From Pedobacter nanyangensis (GTDB lineage Bacteria > Bacteroidota > Bacteroidia > Sphingobacteriales > Sphingobacteriaceae), in contig NZ_QMHO01000006.1 in the NCBI RefSeq assembly GCF_003313505.1, positions 62,001-126,000 of the forward strand: DNA of 64,000 nt. The letters run 5' to 3'. A program made the position numbers and the translations under genes. The notes under the pieces are model-generated. The model was given only the letters and a program-made list of their open reading frames with translations, was not told the DNA's origin and did no database searches. This document shows, in pieces, positions 8,077-17,587 of the stretch (position 1 is the stretch's first letter; each line of letters begins with the position of its first letter).

Positions 8077-8203
8077 AGTTAGGATTTATTTAGGACTGCA
8101 AAAATAGAAATTACATTGATTATTCCATAACAATTGCGAAAAAAAATTTCATTTTATTTTCCAAAACAACCTAAGCCATTCATATTCAACCAAATTAAAA
8201 TTA

Positions 8204-9070
8204 CTAATATCCAGCTCCGCTAATGGTTAAGCTTTCTGCTCCCGCCGCTACTTGTGCTTTCGATGCCTTTACCTCAAAATATTTAACCGCTGGGCACATC
8301 ATTTCGGTATAGCGTGTTTTTTTAAAAGGCACCAACGTTAGCTTACCATCCATCAATCTATATAAGTTGGTCGCTTTCCATTCGGCATTCAGCACTTTGG
8401 TTTTGGTAGCTTGCACGGGCTTGCCTTCATTACCCACTTGGTCAATGGCGTTTACACGCTTAAACTCGCCCACATCTTTCAGCAAATAACCATCGCAATC
8501 AAATTCCCTTTCAAATTTTTTACCTGCTCCCTCTACTACAAATCGCACTTTTTTATCCGCCACTAAAACCAACGACATTTTTATTTCCTCTCCCGGATAC
8601 CAGTAGTAAGCTTTCTGTGCAGGAGCGTTTTCAAAAACCGCCAGCTGCCCACTCTCATGTCCAGTACGCCTTAAAAACGGCCTAAACGCTTTACGTTCCT
8701 TCGAAACCTGGCCATTATCTTCTTTAATTACTTCCCAAGCCATGCCTATATCTGTTTCCTGGTTGCCCATACTGCCACCCAAGTAAATTGAAGGATTATC
8801 CAAATACTGCCCAGGTTTTTTAGGATTGGCCCGCTGTTGGTCAAATTCGATGCGGGGCAGTACCACCGTCCCCTCAATACCACGCCAATAATCATGGCTC
8901 GAAACCAGTTTACGATAGTAGGCACCTTCAAAACAAGGTTTTTGTGCTACCGGCAATATTTCGTTGGCAATACTTACCTCAGCCGTTTGAGGAAGCTTGG
9001 CCGTTTTACTTACGCCACAAGCCAGCAAGCTCATGCTCAACAAAGAAAATCCAATATTTAAAACACGCAT
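8204..9070 (-). CDS. Putative lipoprotein of unknown function
   Basis: A 288-residue protein with a short hydrophobic leader and lipobox LLAC (lipidated Cys at residue 18), so it should be anchored in an envelope membrane. The mature part is mixed polar with scattered aromatic residues and two Cys (near residues 46 and 192) that could form a disulphide, but I recognise no catalytic motif. It has its own spacer on both sides and no operon partner. Assigned only as an envelope lipoprotein. Confidence 0.75.
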   Translation of the reverse strand: MRVLNIGFSLLSMSLLACGVSKTAKLPQTAEVSIANEILPVAQKPCFEGAYYRKLVSSHDYWRGIEGTVVLPRIEFDQQRANPKKPGQYLDNPSIYLGGSMGNQETDIGMAWEVIKEDNGQVSKERKAFRPFLRRTGHESGQLAVFENAPAQKAYYWYPGEEIKMSLVLVADKKVRFVVEGAGKKFEREFDCDGYLLKDVGEFKRVNAIDQVGNEGKPVQATKTKVLNAEWKATNLYRLMDGKLTLVPFKKTRYTEMMCPAVKYFEVKASKAQVAAGAESLTISGAGY

Positions 9071-9132
9071 AATTCAAAAATTTAAAAACTAAATTATAAT
9101 TTTTAAATTATTTTAAAAATAGATTCTAATAG

Positions 9133-9936
9133 TTATTCGCTAAGTAATTGATTTTGAAAATCAAAGAAATACTGTACCGCCTTCACCAAACGGCTGCCAT
9201 ACCACGAAAACATTTCCCCATCAACCAAAATCACTTTAGCCTGTGGCAAAAACCGTTGAAGTTCTTCGATATGTTTTTCTTTAAACGGATAAGGTTCAGA
9301 AGATAGAAAGACAAATTGAGGGTTAAGCGCAATCAGCTCGGCCACCTCAATTTCTGGGTATCGCGTTTCATTTACCACATTACGCAGCCCAATTTTCCGC
9401 AAAATATCGTCAATAAAAGTATTTCTTCCAGCAAACATGTACGGATCTTTCCAAATCACATAAGCCACCGTTTGGTCAATCCCTTTGCTCAATGCCAAAG
9501 TCTGCAAATCGTTAAAACCAGCGTTTATCAAATGGTTCAAATAGGCTGCTTCAGGCTGTCTATCAACCAAATCTCCAATATCGGTGATGGTCTGCATGGC
9601 ATCTTCCAAATGATAAATATCGCTCATCCACACCGGAAATTCCTGCTGCAATAGTTCAATATCAGCCTTGCTATTTTCTTCCTTGTTTCCAATAATCAGG
9701 TCGGGCCTAAGCTCCCTAATCACGTCAATTCTCAACTTTTTGGTACCACCAACCTTCTGTTTGGCGGCAAACATTTCTATTGGATGGATGCAAAACTTCG
9801 TGAGGCCAACAATTTGCTCGCTCAAACCCAAGTCAAACAACAGTTCCGTTTGCGAAGGCACCACCGAAACGATCCGTTTGGGCGGCCAATTAATCGATAT
9901 GTTGTTGCCAAGCTGGTCTGTAAAAGTTTTTTGCAT
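9133..9936 (-). CDS. BtuF-like metal/cobalamin-binding protein without signal peptide
   Basis: A 267-residue protein of the helical-backbone metal receptor family (PF01497), which normally forms the periplasmic binding component of ABC importers for vitamin B12, haem or siderophores. The motifs RIVSVVPSQTELLFDLG near residues 22-38 and RPDLIIGNKEEN near 78-89 are typical of BtuF. Unusually, the protein starts directly with the folded domain: there is no signal peptide or lipobox. A strong -7 box TATCTTTG at 9941-9948 ends only five bases before the ATG, so an upstream start with a signal is excluded. No ABC permease or ATPase is adjacent. It may act in the cytoplasm, or be exported some other way. 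Confidence 0.82.
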   Translation of the reverse strand: MQKTFTDQLGNNISINWPPKRIVSVVPSQTELLFDLGLSEQIVGLTKFCIHPIEMFAAKQKVGGTKKLRIDVIRELRPDLIIGNKEENSKADIELLQQEFPVWMSDIYHLEDAMQTITDIGDLVDRQPEAAYLNHLINAGFNDLQTLALSKGIDQTVAYVIWKDPYMFAGRNTFIDDILRKIGLRNVVNETRYPEIEVAELIALNPQFVFLSSEPYPFKEKHIEELQRFLPQAKVILVDGEMFSWYGSRLVKAVQYFFDFQNQLLSE

Positions 9937-9940
9937 TTCA

Positions 9941-9948
9941 CAAAGATA
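9941..9948 (-). promoter_or_regulatory. Bacteroidota -7 promoter box, near-leaderless
   Basis: TATCTTTG on the minus strand, an exact match to the TAnnTTTG consensus. The last G is five bases from the A of the start codon of the BtuF-like gene, so transcription should begin at or next to the ATG. Confidence 0.65.
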
Positions 9949-9984
9949 GGCTATTCCCCAAAAGATTTGAAAGTGAACGTTAGC

Positions 9985-10045
9985 GGTACTATCTGTGGCC
10001 AGCCCTGCTATCCGTTACAACCAATTAAAAATTGGTTTCCTCTGC
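9985..10045. repeat. Degenerate dispersed repeat (REP family 3)
   Basis: Contains CCAGCCCTGCTATCCGTTAC, resembling GCCCCGCTATCC at 62341-62353, plus an internal hairpin CCAATTAAAAATTGG. Similar material is seen at 18533-18625. Degenerate, so family membership is an inference. Confidence 0.45.
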
Positions 10046-10173
10046 TATCAGGCTTATGTAACAACGTTTCTTCAATAAACAAGGTCCATTTCAAAAAATC
10101 GGGCTTTTTTAATATCCAAACAAACAAAAACCACTTTTATCCCTTTTTATAGTAGGATACTTTAGAGACGAGC

Positions 10174-12375
10174 ATGAGCAGAACAATTATTATTTCGAAC
10201 AGACTACCCGTAAAAATCAGCAAAAACAACGGAAAATACAGCCTACAAAGCAGCGAAGGCGGCCTAGCCACCGGACTGGGCGACGCCTATAAAAACGGCA
10301 ATATGCTGTGGGTAGGCTGGCCCGGCATCGACATCCCGCCAAAGGACCAACCACAAATCAAGGAAAGATTGGCCAAAATGAACTTGGTTCCTGTATTCCT
10401 CACCCAAGAAGAAATCAACCTCTTTTACGAAGGATTTTCAAACGAAGTATTATGGCCGGTTTTTCATTACTTGGTTACTTATGCCCGTTTTGAACAAGTG
10501 TATTGGGATAGTTATGTATCGGTAAATGAAAAGTTTGCAGAAGCCACGCACAGCGTATTCACCGAAGGGAATAAAATATGGATACAAGACTATCAGTTAT
10601 TGTGCTTACCTTCAATGCTGAGAAACCGACTCACCGACACCACCATTGGTTTTTTCCAACATATCCCCTTCCCTTCCTTCGAAATTTTCAGGCTTATCCC
10701 ATGGCGGGATAAATTGATTGAGGGCATGTTGGGGGCCGATTTAATTGGCTTTCACACCTACGACGATGTAAGGCATTTTTTGAGTGCCGCTTCTCGTTTA
10801 ACGCCTGTTCACTTCTCTTCAAATATCATTTCTCTAAATAACAGGCAAATAATTGTAGAACCATTCCCAATGGGCATCGATTTCGACAAGTTTGAACAAT
10901 TGCCTTTGCAACGACAGGTCCTTGCCGAAATTGACAACCTGAAATCAGAAAAACAAGGTCGCATGGTCTTATCTATCGATCGTTTGGACTACAGCAAGGG
11001 CATTTTAGAGCGTATCAGGGCTTTCGAGCTGCTTTTGCAGCTTCACCCCAAGTTTATCGGCGAAATATCGCTGTTTATGATCGTGGTTCCTTCACGAGAT
11101 ACCGTGGCGCAGTACAAGGAGCTCAAAGAAAAAATCGACCAGCTGGTGGGCAATATCAATGCTAAATACCGTACCCTCGACTGGGTGCCCATCAGTTATT
11201 TTTATCGTTCCTTTTCTATTCAAAGCCTATCAGCCCTTTACAGCACAGCCGATATTTGCTTGGTAACGCCCATGCGAGACGGCATGAACCTGGTGAGCAA
11301 GGAATATGTAGCCAGCCGCCGAGACGAAACAGGCGTATTGATTTTGAGTGAAATGGCTGGGGCCTCGAAAGAATTGAACGATGCCCTTATCGTAAATCCC
11401 AACAACATAGGCGACATCATGAATGCCATTGTAACCGCCCTGCAAATGCCTTTAGACGAGCAAAAAAGGCGTATGCAAAGCATGCGGGCTTTGGTGAAGA
11501 AATTTAATGTTAACCATTGGGTCAACAATTTTTTAAGCCGAATGGACGACGCCAAGCTTTTGGAACATTCATTGCGCACCAAACATGCCGTAAATAAAGT
11601 AAGTCAAGGGATCACCAGCAGATACGCCGCAACCCAAAAACGAATCATCTTTTTAGATTACGACGGCACTTTGGTAGGTTTCAAAGCCAATATTGATGAA
11701 GCTAGCCCCGACAAGGAGTTATTGACTTTATTGGAAAACTTTGCCAAAGACCCTGCCAATACCGTAGTGGTTATTAGCGGACGCAACCATAATACGTTGG
11801 AACAATGGTTTGGGCATTTGAATATCAGCATCATTGCCGAACATGGTGCGTGGCAAAAACGACAACACGATGCATGGCATGCACTACCATTGCTTAACGG
11901 CCAATGGAAAGCCGAAATCAGAAGCATTTTGGACACCTACACCGACAGAACGCCCGGTGCTTTTATTGAAGAAAAAAGCTTTTCGCTCGTTTGGCACTAC
12001 CGTAAAACCGAACAGGGGCTTGGCGAGCTAAGAGCCAATGAAATCATCAATAACTTAAGGGTGCTTGCAGCCGATAAAGGCCTACAGATTATGCCTGGCA
12101 ACAAAGTGATTGAATTTAGAAATATGGAAGTAAATAAAGGCAAGGCGGCGCTAAACTGGCTACATGAAGAGGAACATGATTTTATTTTAGCCATGGGCGA
12201 TGACCATACCGATGAAGATATTTTTAAAGCAATGCCCAACAATGCGATTACCATCAAAGTTGGCAGCGAGGTTTCAGAAGCAAAATTCTATTTGAATGAC
12301 CATCATGAAGTAAGAGACTTGCTTCAATCCATATTGAAGGAAACTAACATTGCTTTAAAAAACGCTTCGATATAA
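10174..12375 (+). CDS. otsAB: Bifunctional trehalose-6-phosphate synthase/phosphatase
   Basis: A 733-residue fusion. The N-terminal ~470 residues are a GT20 trehalose-6-phosphate synthase (UDP-glucose + glucose-6-phosphate): GGLATGL at 29-35, HIPFPS at 163-168, SIDRLDYSKG around 269-278, and the donor-site loop MRDGMNLVSKEY near 368-379. The C-terminal ~240 residues are a HAD-type trehalose-6-phosphate phosphatase with DYDGT (nucleophile Asp495, acid Asp497) and GDDHTDED at 675-682. One polypeptide therefore makes trehalose from sugar phosphates. It is transcribed opposite to the GH15-glgC-glgA block that follows and would serve osmotic or desiccation tolerance. Confidence 0.96.
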   Translation: MSRTIIISNRLPVKISKNNGKYSLQSSEGGLATGLGDAYKNGNMLWVGWPGIDIPPKDQPQIKERLAKMNLVPVFLTQEEINLFYEGFSNEVLWPVFHYLVTYARFEQVYWDSYVSVNEKFAEATHSVFTEGNKIWIQDYQLLCLPSMLRNRLTDTTIGFFQHIPFPSFEIFRLIPWRDKLIEGMLGADLIGFHTYDDVRHFLSAASRLTPVHFSSNIISLNNRQIIVEPFPMGIDFDKFEQLPLQRQVLAEIDNLKSEKQGRMVLSIDRLDYSKGILERIRAFELLLQLHPKFIGEISLFMIVVPSRDTVAQYKELKEKIDQLVGNINAKYRTLDWVPISYFYRSFSIQSLSALYSTADICLVTPMRDGMNLVSKEYVASRRDETGVLILSEMAGASKELNDALIVNPNNIGDIMNAIVTALQMPLDEQKRRMQSMRALVKKFNVNHWVNNFLSRMDDAKLLEHSLRTKHAVNKVSQGITSRYAATQKRIIFLDYDGTLVGFKANIDEASPDKELLTLLENFAKDPANTVVVISGRNHNTLEQWFGHLNISIIAEHGAWQKRQHDAWHALPLLNGQWKAEIRSILDTYTDRTPGAFIEEKSFSLVWHYRKTEQGLGELRANEIINNLRVLAADKGLQIMPGNKVIEFRNMEVNKGKAALNWLHEEEHDFILAMGDDHTDEDIFKAMPNNAITIKVGSEVSEAKFYLNDHHEVRDLLQSILKETNIALKNASI

Positions 12376-12469
12376 TACTTCGTCCATTTTGACCGCAACT
12401 TTATCGAGAGTAGAACTGAAAGTCAACGAAGTTAAATCTTTTGAATATTATATTAAAAAGAGCATAAAA

Positions 12470-12572
12470 TTAACCGCAAAGAGTTTTGAAGTATTCGCAA
12501 AGTGACGCAAAGAAAACAACTGTTTAAAACCTTTGCGTTCTTTGCGTAACTCTTCTTTTCCTTTGCGGTTAA
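12470..12572. repeat. Inverted repeat of the TTAACCGCAAAG type (REP family 4)
   Basis: Outer arms TTAACCGCAAA (12470-12480) and TTTGCGGTTAA (12562-12572) match perfectly; the inside carries further CGCAAAG / CTTTGCG words. Two more copies lie at 62499-62663 and 62735-62854. It sits between convergent genes. Confidence 0.8.
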
Positions 12573-12588
12573 AACAAGAATAAGTCAA

Positions 12589-14373
12589 CTACAAAAACAC
12601 TGGCCTGTCCAATTTCTTCGCTATGCGGTAAGCGGCATTCATTAGCCCCACATGACTATATGCTTGCGGAAAATTACCCCATTGGCTCCCTGTTTTGGCA
12701 TCCACATCCTCGCTGAACAACAACAAATGATTGCAAAAAGAAATGATATTTTCAAAAGCCTGTATCGCTTCGTCGAGCCTGCCCACGCAAGCCAAAGCTT
12801 CTACATACCAAAAGGCACAAATGAGGAAAGTAGTTTTCGGCTTACCAAAATCATCGGCATGTAGATAGCGGTAAAACAGTCCATCATCGGTTTTTAGTTC
12901 CCTTTCCAAACCAGCCAAATGGTCTTTTGCACGTTGCGACGAGGGGTCCAAATAATTCATCATGATCAGCTGAAGCGTGCTTGCATCCAAATGCTTACTG
13001 CCTACCGCATTGGTATATACCTTGCGTTCTTCATCATAACAAGCCTCGATATGGGCCGCAGCTTTATCAATCAAGATCTTCGCCCGTTCCTCCAGCGCTT
13101 GATTGCCTATGGTTTTAGCCATTTTTAGCGCTGCATTAGCCCCCGCCCACTGAAATAGATTACTATAGCAATGCATGTTTGCGATATTTCTAAACTCCCA
13201 AATCCCTGCATCTTTCTCATCAATGGTCATTTCAATTTTTTTGAGTACTCCTTCTATCCAACGAACAGAATCTCCTCTTTCAGAAAAAACAAAACGATGG
13301 TCGGTATAGAGAGGTAACATGGAAATGAGTACCTGGCCATTGATGTCATTTTGGATATGTTCATAAGCCTGATTGCCCACACGAATAGGCTGCTCGCCCA
13401 TATAACCTTTCAAATGCCCTAAAGTTTCCTCCACAATATGGCGCTTGCCTGTAATGCCATATAAAGGCTGGTAGCGCTTATCCGTGTCAAAAGTAATATC
13501 AGAAATGTAGTTGAAGTACTTTTCCATTTCCTCAAAGTGGCCAATATGGTTTAAGGAAGTCAATGTATAATAGGAATCGCGCAGCCAACAGTAACGATAG
13601 TCCCAATTCCGGGTACTTCCAGGCGATTCGGGTAAACTTGTGGTGCTTGCCGCTATGATGGCGCCGGTATCTTCATATTGGTGTATTTTGAGCACCAAGG
13701 CCGAGCGGATTACATAAGGCTGGTAAAAACCTGCAATTGAGGAGTGCTTGATCCAAACGCGCCAATAAGCCGTCGTTTCTCTTAAAAACTGTTCGGCGGT
13801 AGCTATAATAGGAGCATCTAAGGCATAACCGTAGGTAAAAATGAGATATTTCACGTCGTTGAGCACAAAATCTTGCTCATCTAAAATATAATTTAACGAC
13901 AGGTTAGTGGTTAATCGCATGTCTTCGTCACAGCCTATATAATCGATGTGATTACTGCCTATGGCCCTGCGCATTTTGCTCCTGCCATAATCACAAACGG
14001 GTTCACAAGCAATTTTTATGCGGGGATTACCTGCCAATGGTTCTATTTTTCTAACCAACATGAGCGGTTTAAAATAACGTTCGTGCAAATGGAAACGTGG
14101 CGCAAAATCAGTAATACGGTATCTACCATCCGCAGCGGTAATTTCTGTCCGTAATACGTTGGTATTTTCTATATAATATTGATGTGAACTATAATCTGAA
14201 GTAGGTAAAATGGTACATTTACCACCTTTTTCTTCGTCGAGCATACTGCCAAAAACAAATGAGCTATCGAATTTGGGCCAGCATAGCCAACTGATGTTTG
14301 TGTTTTTATGGATGTGAGCGATGTAAGAGCAGTTACCGATAATGCCGGTTTGATATAAATGTGCAGCTGTCAT
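12589..14373 (-). CDS. Glycoside hydrolase family 15 protein
   Basis: A 594-residue cytoplasmic GH15 enzyme (no signal peptide). It has the N-terminal beta-sandwich domain of prokaryotic GH15 proteins (roughly 1-210) followed by the (alpha/alpha)6 barrel, with the family motif RNWDYRYCWLRDS near residues 252-264 at the start of the catalytic domain. GH15 members hydrolyse alpha-glucosides; known activities are glucoamylase and, in some Actinobacteria and Archaea, trehalase. Lying between the trehalose synthase fusion and glgC/glgA, it could degrade trehalose or glycogen-derived oligosaccharides; sequence alone does not decide. Confidence 0.9.
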   Translation of the reverse strand: MTAAHLYQTGIIGNCSYIAHIHKNTNISWLCWPKFDSSFVFGSMLDEEKGGKCTILPTSDYSSHQYYIENTNVLRTEITAADGRYRITDFAPRFHLHERYFKPLMLVRKIEPLAGNPRIKIACEPVCDYGRSKMRRAIGSNHIDYIGCDEDMRLTTNLSLNYILDEQDFVLNDVKYLIFTYGYALDAPIIATAEQFLRETTAYWRVWIKHSSIAGFYQPYVIRSALVLKIHQYEDTGAIIAASTTSLPESPGSTRNWDYRYCWLRDSYYTLTSLNHIGHFEEMEKYFNYISDITFDTDKRYQPLYGITGKRHIVEETLGHLKGYMGEQPIRVGNQAYEHIQNDINGQVLISMLPLYTDHRFVFSERGDSVRWIEGVLKKIEMTIDEKDAGIWEFRNIANMHCYSNLFQWAGANAALKMAKTIGNQALEERAKILIDKAAAHIEACYDEERKVYTNAVGSKHLDASTLQLIMMNYLDPSSQRAKDHLAGLERELKTDDGLFYRYLHADDFGKPKTTFLICAFWYVEALACVGRLDEAIQAFENIISFCNHLLLFSEDVDAKTGSQWGNFPQAYSHVGLMNAAYRIAKKLDRPVFL

Positions 14374-14439
14374 AAAATAAAAAAGGATGTTTATGATTAC
14401 AACAGCAAAAGCATTAGATGGTTTAGAAAAGACTAAAAT

Positions 14440-14472
14440 CGCATAAAAAAGCAGGTAATGATACCTGCTTTC
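14440..14472 (-). terminator. Terminator after glgA-glgC
   Basis: Stem AAGCAGGTA/TACCTGCTT (14448-14456, 14461-14469) with a 4-nt loop, followed on the minus strand by TTTTTTATG. It separates glgC from the GH15 gene. Confidence 0.8.
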
Positions 14473-14509
14473 ATTTATACTATAACCACCGAAGTTTTGT
14501 GTGATTAGC

Positions 14510-15781
14510 CTATATCACTGTACCATTAGGCACTATAGCTCCTTTTTTAACTACCACAATACCGTCCTTAACCACGTAAAAACCATAATCGCCCTCGGCT
14601 AAATGCGGACCTCCATTGATACGTACATCATTCCCGATTTTAGAGTTTTTATCGATGATGGCATTGTTGATATAGCAACGATCTCCGATTCCGAGCAAAG
14701 GAGTTCCTGCTCGGTTGGCTTCGTTAATCTCATCTAAAGTTTGGTAACGATCACTGCCCATCACATAGCAGTTGGCAATGGTTGTTCCTCTTCCGATACG
14801 TGACCTAATTCCCAATACCGCATGTTCCACTCTACTGGCCTGAACAATACAACCTTCGGCAATAATGGTTTTTTCTAAAGTAGTGCCAGAAATTTTGGAT
14901 GGCGGCAACATTCTTGATCTCGTAAAGATGGTATGCGCAGTATCAAACATATTGAACTGCGGCAGGTCATCAGTTAAGCCCAAATTGGCTTCAAAAAACG
15001 ATGAGATATTACCGATATCTGTCCAATATCCCTCATATTGATAGCTCAATACCCTGCTATTTTCTAAAGCCCTTGGAATAATTTCCTTACCAAAATCCTT
15101 TTCCTCGGGGTTTTCATTTAACATTTTGATCAATACGTCTCGGTTAAAAACATAAATCCCCATAGAAGCTAAGAAATGTTTACCATAGCCTGCCATCTCC
15201 TCCCCGGTGTCTGAAGTCCAATCTGGCAACAATTCTGTTTTAGGTTTTTCAATGAACGAGGTGATGATGCTGTTTTCATCCGTTTTCATGATACCGAAAT
15301 CTGTAGCATCTTTAGCCGTCACTGGAATGGTAGCAATGGAAATTTCGGCCGCTGCATCAATATGTGCTTTTAGCATGTCTTTAAAGTCCATTTGATACAA
15401 TTGGTCGCCGGAAAGAATCAAGATATAGTCAAACTCGTGGCTCACAATATGGTGCATACATTGGCGCACGGCATCGGCAGTTCCCTGAAACCAAGCTGGA
15501 TTATCTGGTGTTTGTTCGGCAGCCAGTATATCCACAAAAGCTTTCGAAAAATGGCTAAAATGATACGTGTTTTTGATGTGCTTATTTAAAGATGCAGAGT
15601 TAAACTGCGTAAGCACGAACATACGATGTATCCCAGAATTTAAGCAATTGGAAATTGGGATATCGACCAAGCGATATTTACCGGCAATTGGCACAGCTGG
15701 TTTTGATCTGGTTAATGTTAATGGCGACAACCTGGAACCCTGACCGCCCCCGAGGATCACTCCTAATACTTTTTCCGTCAT
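14510..15781 (-). CDS. glgC: Glucose-1-phosphate adenylyltransferase
   Basis: A 423-residue enzyme making ADP-glucose, the glucosyl donor for glycogen. The nucleotide-binding signature GGGQGSRLSPLT is at residues 11-22, the catalytic region LSGDQLYQMD near 123-132, the sugar-binding stretch FIEKP near 176-180, and the C-terminal third is the left-handed beta-helix found in the family. The N-terminal Arg/Lys positions for allosteric control are present but the effector cannot be inferred. It is 12 bp downstream of glgA on the same strand, so the two form an operon. Confidence 0.96.
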   Translation of the reverse strand: MTEKVLGVILGGGQGSRLSPLTLTRSKPAVPIAGKYRLVDIPISNCLNSGIHRMFVLTQFNSASLNKHIKNTYHFSHFSKAFVDILAAEQTPDNPAWFQGTADAVRQCMHHIVSHEFDYILILSGDQLYQMDFKDMLKAHIDAAAEISIATIPVTAKDATDFGIMKTDENSIITSFIEKPKTELLPDWTSDTGEEMAGYGKHFLASMGIYVFNRDVLIKMLNENPEEKDFGKEIIPRALENSRVLSYQYEGYWTDIGNISSFFEANLGLTDDLPQFNMFDTAHTIFTRSRMLPPSKISGTTLEKTIIAEGCIVQASRVEHAVLGIRSRIGRGTTIANCYVMGSDRYQTLDEINEANRAGTPLLGIGDRCYINNAIIDKNSKIGNDVRINGGPHLAEGDYGFYVVKDGIVVVKKGAIVPNGTVI

Positions 15782-15793
15782 AGCTTTTTGTTT

Positions 15794-17200
15794 TTACATT
15801 TGGTATATATCAATGTATTGTTGTGCCGAGGAGTCCCACGAATGGTCAATCGACATCATATATTTTCTAATTTCCTTTACTTTCTTCTGATCAAGATAAA
15901 GTTCATACGCCCTGCCAATGGCATGGCCAACGTCCCACACACTGCTTTGGTCATGGCAAATGCCAAAACCGCCATCACCAATATCAATCACCGTATCTTT
16001 TAGTCCTCCAATTCTTCTTACGATAGGAATTGTCCCGTATCTCAAAGCATACATTTGGTTAAGCCCGCAAGGCTCTACTCTGGAAGGCATCAACAGAAAA
16101 TCTGCTCCCGCATAAATTTGATGCGATAAAGCTTCGTTGTAACCAATGTAAGCATTATACCTGCCAGGATAGCGGTGAGTAATTTCATTCAATTGATCTT
16201 CCACCTGTGGATCTCCCGAACCAAGCACCAAGATATTAATTTCCCCATCGCTTTGCGCCAAGGCATTGTAAAAAATATCAGGCAATAAATCGGCTCCTTT
16301 TTCTCCCACCAAACGGCCAATAAAGGTATAAAGTGGTTTATCTGGATCGAGGTTAAAAACACGACAAAGCTCTTCTTTGTTTGCTTTTTTTCCGCTTTCC
16401 AAAGTTCTGGCCTGGTAAGTTTTCACCACCATCGGATCTTTTTGCGGATTCCACACCTCTGTATCTATCCCGTTCAACACCCCAATAGATTTACCTCGCT
16501 CTTGCGCCAATAAACTTTCCAGCCCATTTGCCGCATAACTAATTTCATCCAGATAACTTGGCGATACGGTAGTGACCCTCCAGGCACATTTAATGGCCGC
16601 AGCCAAGGGATTAATGGCACTGCCCCAATCCAATTTGCTGGTATTGATCAAATCAAAGGGCGGCAGGTAATGCAATTTATCCCAGCCAAATTGCCCTTGG
16701 TATTGCGCATTGTGAATGGTAAGCACTGTTGGCACCTGGTTAAGCTTGCTAAACTGAAAGCAGTTGCCCATCATAAAAGGAACTAGCCCAGCATGATGGT
16801 CATGAACATGCACTACATCCGGTTGATGCTTCCATTGCGCCATCCAATCCAACGCCGCAATTTGAAAGGCCAAAAAACGTTCGGTATCGTCACCATAGCC
16901 GTACACCCCATCCCGATCAAATAAGCCCGCAATATGCACCAAATACATATCGAACCCCAGTTTGTTGGTCACTTCCCTTAATATCCTGGCCTGGTAATTG
17001 GTGGTCCCTACTTTTACCCAACCGTCGTAAACGGTTTCAAATTCATTTTCATATAAAAATTTAGAGTTATAGGCTGGCATGACTACCTTGGCTACGTGGC
17101 CAAGTTTGTTCTGATATTTGGGCAAAGCACCCACAACATCGCCCAAACCACCTACTTTAGCAACAGGATAACACTCGGCACTTAGATGTATGATCTCCAT
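15794..17200 (-). CDS. glgA: Glycogen synthase
   Basis: A 468-residue GT5 glycosyltransferase that extends alpha-1,4-glucan from ADP-glucose. The donor-binding motif KVGGLGDVVGALP is at residues 15-27, HDHHAGLVPF near 132-141, and the C-terminal Rossmann domain shows FIGRLVGEKG and SRVEPCGLNQMYALRYGT with the conserved Glu. The length is normal. It is the first gene of the glgA-glgC unit; no branching enzyme or phosphorylase is in this window. Confidence 0.96.
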   Translation of the reverse strand: MEIIHLSAECYPVAKVGGLGDVVGALPKYQNKLGHVAKVVMPAYNSKFLYENEFETVYDGWVKVGTTNYQARILREVTNKLGFDMYLVHIAGLFDRDGVYGYGDDTERFLAFQIAALDWMAQWKHQPDVVHVHDHHAGLVPFMMGNCFQFSKLNQVPTVLTIHNAQYQGQFGWDKLHYLPPFDLINTSKLDWGSAINPLAAAIKCAWRVTTVSPSYLDEISYAANGLESLLAQERGKSIGVLNGIDTEVWNPQKDPMVVKTYQARTLESGKKANKEELCRVFNLDPDKPLYTFIGRLVGEKGADLLPDIFYNALAQSDGEINILVLGSGDPQVEDQLNEITHRYPGRYNAYIGYNEALSHQIYAGADFLLMPSRVEPCGLNQMYALRYGTIPIVRRIGGLKDTVIDIGDGGFGICHDQSSVWDVGHAIGRAYELYLDQKKVKEIRKYMMSIDHSWDSSAQQYIDIYQM

Positions 17201-17328
17201 AAATGATACTCGGATAGAAATTGTTTTAAATTAGGCAAATGATTGAGTATTGCAAACTTTTACGGCAAATAAATTTCTAAAATGCGGAAGATCAGTTTTG
17301 CCACAGATGCATATTGATATAGAACTTC

Positions 17329-17361
17329 GTCATTGCGAGGTACGAAGCAATCCTAAAGCTA
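17329..17361. repeat. Single arm of REP family 1
   Basis: CGTCATTGCGAGGTACGAAG followed by CAATCCTAAAG; the partner arm is missing here. The same word forms the arms of 355-438. Confidence 0.75.
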
Positions 17362-17399
17362 TAGCAATTTTATTTTTACCATTTGAAATATACGGCTGA

Positions 17400-17465
17400 C
17401 CCTGAAATAAATTCAGGGTGACGCTAATCAACGCTCCGTCATGCTGAATTTGGTTCAGCATCAGT
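17400..17465. repeat. Two adjacent small hairpins of REP family 2 type
   Basis: CCCTGAA-ATAAA-TTCAGGG and ATGCTGAA-TTTGG-TTCAGCAT follow each other within 65 bp. A similar hairpin, CCTGAATTTGTTTCAGG, occurs at about 45834-45850. Confidence 0.65.
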
Positions 17466-17509
17466 TTTACTGATCAACAACCAGGAAAACTAGTAATAAA
17501 ACTAAGATT

Positions 17510-17547
17510 TTTATAAAAAGAAAAAGCTGGGCTTTGGGGCCCAGCTA
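17510..17547 (-). terminator. Terminator after cobA
   Basis: Stem AGCTGGGC/GCCCAGCT at about 17525-17547 with a CCCAAA loop, followed on the minus strand by TTTTCTTTTT. It lies ~40 bp beyond the cobA stop. Confidence 0.85.
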
Positions 17548-17587
17548 ATCACAACCAAACAAAAATATTACGTTAAGTAATAAGCCT

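Larger units (their letters stand above)
17201..17587. other. Repeat-rich spacer glgA-cobA
   Basis: No gene seen. It holds a single REP family 1 arm (17329-17361), two small hairpins CCCTGAA/TTCAGGG (about 17401-17419) and ATGCTGAA/TTCAGCAT (about 17443-17463), and the cobA terminator. Confidence 0.7.
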
